Part shown: in pieces, positions 1 to 4,047 of the stretch | How the letters are laid out: the number at the start of each line of letters is the position of its first letter | Position numbering within the stretch: the stretch's first letter is position 1 | The notes under the pieces: model-generated | The model's database searches: none | What the model was told of the DNA's origin: nothing | What the model saw: only the letters and a program-made list of their open reading frames with translations | Program-made: the position numbers and the translations under genes | Assembly (NCBI GenBank): GCA_024653405.1 | Contig: JANLGB010000119.1 | Coordinates: 984-6,809, forward strand | From: Candidatus Saccharicenans sp. | GTDB taxonomy: Bacteria; Acidobacteriota; Aminicenantia; Aminicenantales; Saccharicenantaceae | DNA: 5,826 nt | Direction: 5' to 3'

Positions 1-1
1 C

Positions 2-34
2 AAGCGGGTCCTGATTAAAATCATCGGCGAATAG
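2..34 (+). CDS. Possible 3' end of an upstream gene (partial)
   Basis: Reading from base 2, the frame gives KRVLIKIIGE and then a TAG stop at 32-34. The mix of basic and branched hydrophobic residues is plausible for a protein C-terminus, and the frame is open to the left edge. Only ten codons are visible, so the protein cannot be named and the call may be chance. A stem-loop covers the stop codon. The gene after it has its own promoter-like sequence more than 100 bp downstream, so co-transcription is not implied. Confidence 0.35.
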   Translation, partial: KRVLIKIIGE

Positions 35-51
35 AACAGGAATTCTATTCG
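28..51. repeat. 9-bp inverted repeat (stem-loop) over the putative upstream stop codon
   Basis: CGAATAGAA at 28-36 is a perfect inverted match to TTCTATTCG at 43-51, with a six-base loop. It can form a hairpin containing the TAG at 32-34. There is no T-run after either arm, so it is not a typical intrinsic terminator. A role in 3' end protection or processing is only inference. Confidence 0.5.
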
Positions 52-154
52 GAATGGCCATAGGCTTAGCCCTGACGGGAAAGAAAAGACAAGCCTTGAA
101 TTTCTAATTATCGAAATAAATCTCCTTCCTTCGAGATTAATTCCAATTTTAATC

Positions 155-183
155 TTGATGCAATCTGGCTTCCTGAATAAAAT
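155..183 (+). promoter_or_regulatory. Sigma70-like promoter for the phosphatidyltransferase gene
   Basis: TTGATG at 155-160 (4 of 6 consensus) is followed by a 17-bp spacer and TAAAAT at 178-183 (5 of 6). Transcription would begin near 190. That is just before the AGAGGA ribosome-binding sequence at 192-197 and gives a leader of about 17 bases ahead of the ATG at 207. The flanking DNA is AT-rich, so chance matches are more likely than usual. Confidence 0.45.
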
Positions 184-206
184 AAATAAAAAGAGGACGC
201 AGCCCC

Positions 207-764
207 ATGCGGGGTGGATATTTGCACAGGAAGGGGTTTCTGATAGCAGACACTCTCACCTTTATAAGGGGACTGCTTGCCATCTACCTGGGATATATCC
301 TCTGGCAAGGAAGGGATGCTCTTAACACCTTTATGACCATAATTTTCATGGCCTGGTTAAGCGACTGTCTTGATGGTTACTTTGCCCGAAAGAGCTACCG
401 TCTGGGGCACCTGGCCGAGCTAGATGGCTGGGTCGATTGGGCCATTTACATCATCACCCTTACCTACGGTACCCGGCTTGGGCATTATTCCTGGACTTTT
501 CTGGCGGTCTTTGTCGGAGTCAACATTCTGGCCTTCTGGATGAGCAAATCCATCTACGTCAATCAGGCCTTTCATTTCCTTTACATCCTTCTTGGTTTCA
601 GGACGGTCTGGCTGGAATCAATTTTCTGGCGGAAATTTTTTATTCTGTGGCTGGTCGGGGTTATCTTTTTCAAGCGCCAAAGGCTCCTGGTTCAAAGCCG
701 CGAATTTCTTTCCGGCTGGAACTATCTTCTGCACGGCAAATCAGCCCGGGCCGACCGGGGTTGA
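207..764 (+). CDS. CDP-alcohol phosphatidyltransferase family membrane protein
   Basis: The 185-residue protein resembles integral membrane enzymes that transfer a phospho-alcohol from a CDP-activated lipid (or CDP-alcohol) to an acceptor in phospholipid synthesis. An N-terminal ADTLTFIRGLLA segment (14-25) matches the family's opening helix. The signature DxxDGxxAR is seen as D53, D56, G57, A60 and R61, followed by D73 and D77, which would complete the metal-binding aspartates. Hydrophobic helices follow at roughly 80-95, 95-112, 120-132 and 140-155, and the C-terminus is basic. The spacing between R61 and D73 is one residue shorter than in the classical motif, and the usual glycine four residues before D73 is L69, so the substrate (PgsA-, PssA- or CLS-like) cannot be assigned. 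The start ATG lies nine bases after AGAGGA (192-197). The gene has its own promoter-like sequence and runs convergently with the permease gene. Confidence 0.85.
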   Translation: MRGGYLHRKGFLIADTLTFIRGLLAIYLGYILWQGRDALNTFMTIIFMAWLSDCLDGYFARKSYRLGHLAELDGWVDWAIYIITLTYGTRLGHYSWTFLAVFVGVNILAFWMSKSIYVNQAFHFLYILLGFRTVWLESIFWRKFFILWLVGVIFFKRQRLLVQSREFLSGWNYLLHGKSARADRG

Positions 765-812
765 AGATTTTCCCGGGTTGCTGGGCTCTGCTATTTTCTC
801 CGTTATTTGAAG

Positions 813-841
813 TTGACAGACTGCTGGTCCTAAAAAATAAT
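813..841 (+). promoter_or_regulatory. Promoter-like sequence with no gene after it
   Basis: A perfect TTGACA at 813-818 is followed by a 17-bp spacer and AATAAT at 836-841 (5 of 6). This is the best sigma70 match in the window. It points rightwards into about 160 bp of non-coding DNA and then antisense into the permease gene. No plus-strand coding frame follows. It could drive a small or antisense RNA, or be a chance match in AT-rich DNA. Confidence 0.35.
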
Positions 842-997
842 TACAGTAATGAATAGATGTCTATCCTTAAGCCCTGATAGTTAAAAGGCAATCCAGGTAA
901 GGCCGTTTCAATTGTTTCTTAATTAGATTATTTAACCACAACAATTTTTCACGCTTCAGCCTGGCTTCACTGGATTGACTTAAAAATTTCCAGTCCG

Positions 998-1025
998 AGC
1001 CGCTTTACCTGACCACCAAGCGGCT
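998..1025 (-). terminator. Hairpin over the permease stop codon, possible terminator
   Basis: AGCCGCTT at 998-1005 and AAGCGGCT at 1018-1025 are perfect inverted repeats with a 12-base loop that contains most of the TAA stop (1005-1007, minus strand). Continuing on the minus strand, about eight bases separate the stem from a short AAATTTTTAA stretch. That is later and shorter than an ideal terminator U-tract. A second, weaker inverted repeat, ACTGGA (969-974) with TCCAGT (989-994), lies just beyond. Together they may end permease transcription. Confidence 0.4.
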
Positions 1026-2639
1026 AAGAGGATAGACATAGGCCTGCAGAAAAACCAGTAGTGACACCAGAGCGGCCAGAATCAGGCTGTGCCAGAATAC
1101 GAAACGCAAAATCTGGCCTTCGTGACCGTACCAGCGGGTGGCGGTGCTGGCCACCACGATGCTCTGGGCGTCGATCATCTTGCCCATGACCCCGCCCGAG
1201 CTGTTAGCCGCGGCCATCAGCACCGGGCTCAAGCCGAGCTGCTGGGCAGTTATTTTCTGGAGACTGCCGAAAAGTACGTTGGATGAAGTATCGGAGCCGG
1301 TCAGGGCCACGCCCAGCCAACCCAGCATCGTCCCAAAAAAGGGATAAAGAACCCCGGTCCTGGCAAAGGCCAGTCCCAGGGTGGCGTCCATCCCGGAATA
1401 CCGAGTAATATAGCCAAGAGCCAGCATGGCCGAAACGGTCAGGAGCGAAAACCTCACCCGCCGGAGCGTCTTCCCGTAAACTTGAGCCATTCGTTTAAGG
1501 CTGAACTTCATCATCAAGCCGCTGATGATGGCCGCCACCAGAATCCCGGTTCCGGTGAAAGAAAGAAAATTAAAGCGAAATACCGCCGCTTCCGCTGCCG
1601 GCTCCGGGCTGACCGGGGGCATTCTTAAAACCTGCTGATGGAGCCCCGGAATGGCCATTGACGGGGAAAGAATTCCGTCCAGAAGTTTCTTAAACTGCGG
1701 AACTCCCCAGACAAAGATGACCAGGCTCAGGATAAGCCAGGGGGCAGCTGCCGTAAACAGGGCCCTTCTGTTCAGATTTTTCAAACTGGCCGTGGTTTTT
1801 TCAAAACCTTCAGGTGAATAAATTTTCTGCGGTTGCCAGAACCTGAACAGGATAACCAGGGCCGTTATGGAGATTAAGGACGATAACACCCCGGCCAGCC
1901 AAGGACCATGCAGGTTGGCGATAAGAGCCTGCGGTATAGCAAAAGCCAGCCCAGCAGTCAGGGCTGCCGGCCAGACTTCCCTCATTCTTCTGAAACCGCA
2001 AAAAACCGCCAGCAGCCAGAAAGGTATCAGAACCGAGAAAAACGGAAGCTGCCGGCCGACCATGGCACTCAATTTAGGCAAATCCAGGCCGGTGACGGCA
2101 GCCAGAGCCACAATCGGAGTGCCGAGGGCACCGTAGGCCACGGGAGCAGTGTTGGCGATGAGTGACAGCCCTGAAGCCTGGAGCGGCGGGAAACCCAACC
2201 CGATCAGCAGGGCCGCGGTGATGGCTACGGGGGTGCCGAAACCGGCGGCACTCTCAAAAAAAGCCCCGAAGCAAAAAGCAATTAACAGTAGTTGCAGGCG
2301 CCGGTCTGAAGTAAGACCAGCCATGTTTTCCCGCAGCACCTGGATGGCTCCCCGCTCCAGGCAGAGCTCGTAAAGAAAGATGGCGTTTAAGATTATCCAG
2401 CCGATGGGAAAAAGACCGTAAACTGCTCCAAACCCGGTGGCTAGAAGAGTCTTTGTCGCTGGCATCCGGAAGACCAGGATAGAAATCAGAACCGAAACCA
2501 TCAGCCCCGCCAGAGCCGCAAGATGGGCTTTAAGTTTCAGGAAGGCCAGCCCGCCCAGCAAGACCACAATTGGCAGAGCGGCCAACAGAGTTGACAACCA
2601 GGAAGCATTAACTGGGTCATAAACCTGAGCCCAAGGCAC
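1005..2639 (-). CDS. lldP: L-lactate permease (LctP/LldP family)
   Basis: This polytopic inner-membrane carrier of 544 residues (E. coli LldP is about 550) belongs to the lactate permease family (TC 2.A.14), whose members import L-lactate, D-lactate or glycolate with protons. Clear family motifs are GAFFESAAGFGTPVAI (125-140), SLIANTAPVAYGALGTPI (159-176), LTGSDTSSNVLFGS (446-459) and NSSGGVMGKMIDAQS (479-493). Twelve or more hydrophobic segments span the length, with a polar loop near 268-295 and the usual central insert near 320-355. The start is GTG at 2637-2639: an in-frame TAG at 2646-2648 excludes anything longer, the N-terminus PWAQVYDPVNASWLS is family-like, and AAGG (2649-2652) lies nine bases upstream. 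It appears monocistronic, with a promoter just upstream. No lactate dehydrogenase or LldR-type regulator is visible here. Glycolate or another 2-hydroxy acid remains possible as substrate. Confidence 0.97.
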   Translation of the reverse strand: MPWAQVYDPVNASWLSTLLAALPIVVLLGGLAFLKLKAHLAALAGLMVSVLISILVFRMPATKTLLATGFGAVYGLFPIGWIILNAIFLYELCLERGAIQVLRENMAGLTSDRRLQLLLIAFCFGAFFESAAGFGTPVAITAALLIGLGFPPLQASGLSLIANTAPVAYGALGTPIVALAAVTGLDLPKLSAMVGRQLPFFSVLIPFWLLAVFCGFRRMREVWPAALTAGLAFAIPQALIANLHGPWLAGVLSSLISITALVILFRFWQPQKIYSPEGFEKTTASLKNLNRRALFTAAAPWLILSLVIFVWGVPQFKKLLDGILSPSMAIPGLHQQVLRMPPVSPEPAAEAAVFRFNFLSFTGTGILVAAIISGLMMKFSLKRMAQVYGKTLRRVRFSLLTVSAMLALGYITRYSGMDATLGLAFARTGVLYPFFGTMLGWLGVALTGSDTSSNVLFGSLQKITAQQLGLSPVLMAAANSSGGVMGKMIDAQSIVVASTATRWYGHEGQILRFVFWHSLILAALVSLLVFLQAYVYPLSRLVVR

Positions 2640-2670
2640 TTTAACCTACCTTCGCCGAATTATGAAAACC

Positions 2671-2699
2671 TTTTTATGAACTTTTAAGGCTTTTGTCAA
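2671..2699 (-). promoter_or_regulatory. Promoter of the lactate permease gene
   Basis: On the minus strand a perfect TTGACA (2694-2699) is followed by a 17-bp spacer and TAAAAA (2671-2676, 4 of 6). Transcription would start near 2664, giving a leader of about 25 bases. That fits the ribosome-binding sequence at 2645-2652 and the GTG start. Position, orientation and spacing are all consistent with permease expression. Confidence 0.55.
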
Positions 2700-3135
2700 C
2701 CTGTCTGGTTCCGGGATCTCCAGCACGTTAAGACCTGCCCCCCTGCCGGCTTGCCGATTCGGGTAGCAATTATCTACCTGGCCTCCTTGGCCACACCTCT
2801 AAGACGCTAGAATCTCAGTCAGCTGGACTTTACTGCCAATAATCGCTTTTAAATTTCGTATACCTTCAATTTGCATAATACTAGCAAGAGAAAATCGGTA
2901 GGCTTACTAAAACGCATCATCAACAACAAAGAGGTATATTAACTGCGTGACAGTTCAATGTGACCGGAGAAGCTATATCTCAGAACCGCAGCAACTTGAG
3001 GTGGAGTATGGCCAAGATGGTTAAGCCGGTTCCCCGGCTGTCGTTTTTCTGGCCAGCTTTGATCCCGGGACAGATCAGACTCCTGACTACTATCGGATCA
3101 GGTCAACCAATAATTAAACCAGCGGTTACCCGTTT
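2700..3135. other. Intergenic region without a supported gene
   Basis: Six-frame inspection shows only short or broken frames. Adjacent small stem-loops occur at 2761-2779 (GGGTAG with CTACCT, seven-base loop) and 2779-2793 (TGGCC with GGCCA, five-base loop). Imperfect inverted repeats lie at 3082-3102 and 3101-3130, the latter just past the lapA stop and without a T-run. The plus strand at 2947-3117 reads like a protein fragment interrupted by one TAA. I see no tRNA cloverleaf, mobile-element ends or repeat array. The region holds the upstream flank of the permease promoter and the downstream flank of lapA. Confidence 0.5.
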
Positions 3136-3372
3136 TTACTGTGGCTGTTGCTGCTCCCTCTTTTCTTGTCTGGCCTTCTTCCTTTCAGATAGCAAGGCGG
3201 CCATTAAACCGGCCACAAATCCAGCGGCAGCTGTAATCAGCAGAAGCAAAATATGGGGCATTTCCACTGTGGCCAACAGAAAATGGGTCTTAACCGGCTC
3301 GCGGTTCTGAATGATGATGATGGCCAGAAGTATAACCACGATTACCAAAACAACCAGCCTGGCTGTTCTCAT
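3136..3372 (-). CDS. lapA: LapA family (DUF1049) small inner-membrane protein
   Basis: This 78-residue protein has the two-helix plan of LapA/YciS. A hydrophobic segment at about 5-21 ends in the typical IQNREPVKTHFL (20-31). A second helix at about 40-62 is rich in Leu, Ala and Gly and includes AAAGFVAGLMAALL (48-61), followed by a charged cytoplasmic tail (63-78, Lys/Arg/Gln-rich). In E. coli, LapA acts next to the TPR protein LapB, which controls lipopolysaccharide synthesis by targeting LpxC to FtsH. E. coli LapA is about 100 residues, so this is a short version with little tail. No lapB is visible in the window. The ATG lies five bases after a perfect AAGGAGG (3378-3384), and a TATAAT promoter lies immediately upstream. 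A generic DUF1049 protein with another role is possible, as the family is broad. Confidence 0.85.
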   Translation of the reverse strand: MRTARLVVLVIVVILLAIIIIQNREPVKTHFLLATVEMPHILLLLITAAAGFVAGLMAALLSERKKARQEKREQQQPQ

Positions 3373-3391
3373 TTCGCCCTCCTTGTTCTGA

Positions 3392-3421
3392 ATTATATAA
3401 TCATTTAATGATTCATAGCAA
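3392..3421 (-). promoter_or_regulatory. lapA promoter containing a 15-bp palindrome
   Basis: On the minus strand TTGCTA (3416-3421, 4 of 6) is followed by an 18-bp spacer and a perfect TATAAT (3392-3397). Transcription would start near 3385, directly ahead of the AAGGAGG at 3378-3384. Most of the spacer is AATCATT-T-AATGATT (3399-3413), a perfect 7-bp inverted repeat with a single central base. A symmetric site between the two promoter elements is a common position for a repressor operator. That role is inferred. Confidence 0.45.
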
Positions 3422-3426
3422 TTTTA

Positions 3427-3806
3427 CTACAATTGCCACCTCAGACCATACCGGATAAGAAGATTAAATCCTTTTTCGTCTTCATCACGGCAGTAAAGCT
3501 TATCCCTCTTACCCAGAATCAATGCACCTTTAAGAGGAATCCTGGTGACAAACCGCCCCTTCTCATCAAAGATATCATGAAGATAACCATCTGGGCTTGA
3601 CTGCTCAAAAGTCTGAACAAAAAGTCTTCCCTTGTCATCACAGATAAACCGGCCAAACCCGGGATGGTATTCAAGCCTAAACTGTATCTCACCGGAAAAA
3701 TTTCTTTTTTGCCTTTCTTTTCTTCCTCAGTAATCCTGACCGGAGAAAAAGCTTTGGTTATTCCCTGGCCAACATCAGCACCCTGCGGCTGGGAGCCTCG
3801 GGCCAA
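3427..3806 (-). pseudogene. C-terminal remnant of a 6-bladed beta-propeller protein, frameshifted
   Basis: Two minus-strand frames join into one protein-like sequence. From 3806 to about 3700 one frame ends in FSPVRITEEEKKGKKEIF. From about 3700 to the TAG at 3427-3429 the next frame (-1) gives FRLEYHPGFGRF, then DDKGRLFVQTFE, then YLHDIFDEKGRFVTRIPLKG, then KLYCRDEDEKG and a final RYGLRW. The repeated 'DxxGRfxxR...L' strand pattern and the closing 'KLYxxxEDExG...RY.l.W' resemble the last blade of NHL-like 6-bladed beta-propeller proteins as I remember them. Intact members are usually 350-400 residues; only about 125 remain here, with no signal peptide and no earlier blades. The frame change falls near homopolymers on the minus strand, A6 at 3705-3710 and T5 at 3696-3700. 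The frame is closed upstream by a TAG at 3828-3830. The left limit 3806 is a TTG codon and is approximate. Confidence 0.6.
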
Positions 3807-3960
3807 AAAATACCCTAAGGTTATTCCCTATCTGGGTCTGATTTTGTGCCCGGGAATCGGACTCTCACTGCTTCTGTCCAGAGCCTCAAATCTGACCATC
3901 GTTCTGATCCGCCTGGCTGCTGGTAGCCTTATCTTTTTCATAAAATCCAGGATCAAATAG
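3754..3960 (+). CDS. Doubtful small membrane protein upstream of secA
   Basis: A 68-codon frame begins with TTG at 3754, eight bases after GGAG (3742-3745), and ends at TAG 3958-3960. I do not recognise it. The first part is proline-rich (VIPWPTSAP). The second half has two hydrophobic stretches, IPYLGLILCPGIGLSLLL and LTIVLIRLAAGSLIFFI, separated by a short polar turn, and ends in KSRIK. That pattern fits a two-helix membrane protein with a basic end. Codons in the second half (ctg, atc, gcc) resemble those of the real genes. Against it: the start is TTG, the frame stays open further upstream as antisense to the propeller remnant, and no homologue comes to mind. It may itself be a gene fragment. 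Confidence 0.25.
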   Translation: MVIPWPTSAPCGWEPRAKKYPKVIPYLGLILCPGIGLSLLLSRASNLTIVLIRLAAGSLIFFIKSRIK

Positions 3961-4002
3961 CTTTCCGACTCTTCTTTCACCCGTACTAAAAGTCATAACC
4001 AG

Positions 4003-4027
4003 CCCGTCTGATTGACTTCAAGGCGGG
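4003..4027 (+). terminator. Terminator-like hairpin just upstream of secA
   Basis: CCCGTCT (4003-4009) pairs with AGGCGGG (4021-4027) through seven pairs, one of them a T-G wobble, around an 11-base loop. TTTCTGTT follows, a weak T-tract. It would stop rightward transcripts arriving from the 3754-3960 region and so insulate secA. The loop carries the TTGACT of the candidate secA promoter. Confidence 0.4.
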
Positions 4028-4040
4028 TTTCTGTTAAAAA
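4012..4040 (+). promoter_or_regulatory. Candidate secA promoter close to the start codon
   Basis: TTGACT at 4012-4017 (5 of 6) is followed by a 17-bp spacer and TAAAAA at 4035-4040 (4 of 6). The predicted start of transcription, about 4046-4048, coincides with the secA ATG, which would make the message nearly or fully leaderless. The -10 element is modest, and a more distant promoter remains possible. Confidence 0.35.
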
Positions 4041-4047
4041 TTAGTAA

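Noticed and set aside
119..138. AATCTC/GAGATT inverted repeat upstream of the first promoter
   Set aside because: It is a six-pair stem with an eight-base loop in AT-rich DNA; too weak to separate from chance.
108..308. Minus-strand 66-codon frame over the start of the phosphatidyltransferase gene
   Set aside because: It is antisense to a well-supported gene and its promoter, with no motif and no ribosome-binding sequence worth noting.
753..775. CCGGG/CCCGG pairing after the phosphatidyltransferase stop as a terminator
   Set aside because: It has only five pairs, a long loop and no T-run after the stem.
437..856. Plus-strand 139-codon frame overlapping the phosphatidyltransferase gene in another frame
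   Set aside because: The composition is unnatural (many His, Ser and Trp) and it lies inside a gene with clear family motifs; it is a frame shadow.
2646..2810. Minus-strand reading ending in VLEIPEPDRLTKALK and KVFIIRRR at a TAG just before the permease GTG
   Set aside because: It looks protein-like for about 30 codons, but it has no credible start or family, and it contains the permease promoter boxes.
2700..2960. Possible tRNA or riboswitch in the permease upstream spacer
   Set aside because: The hairpins do not make a cloverleaf or a recognisable aptamer, and they lie upstream of the promoter, so they are not in the mRNA leader.
2960..3310. Plus-strand 116-codon frame across the spacer and lapA
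   Set aside because: Its right half is antisense to lapA, and its cysteine-rich stretch comes from the Gln-rich lapA tail read backwards.
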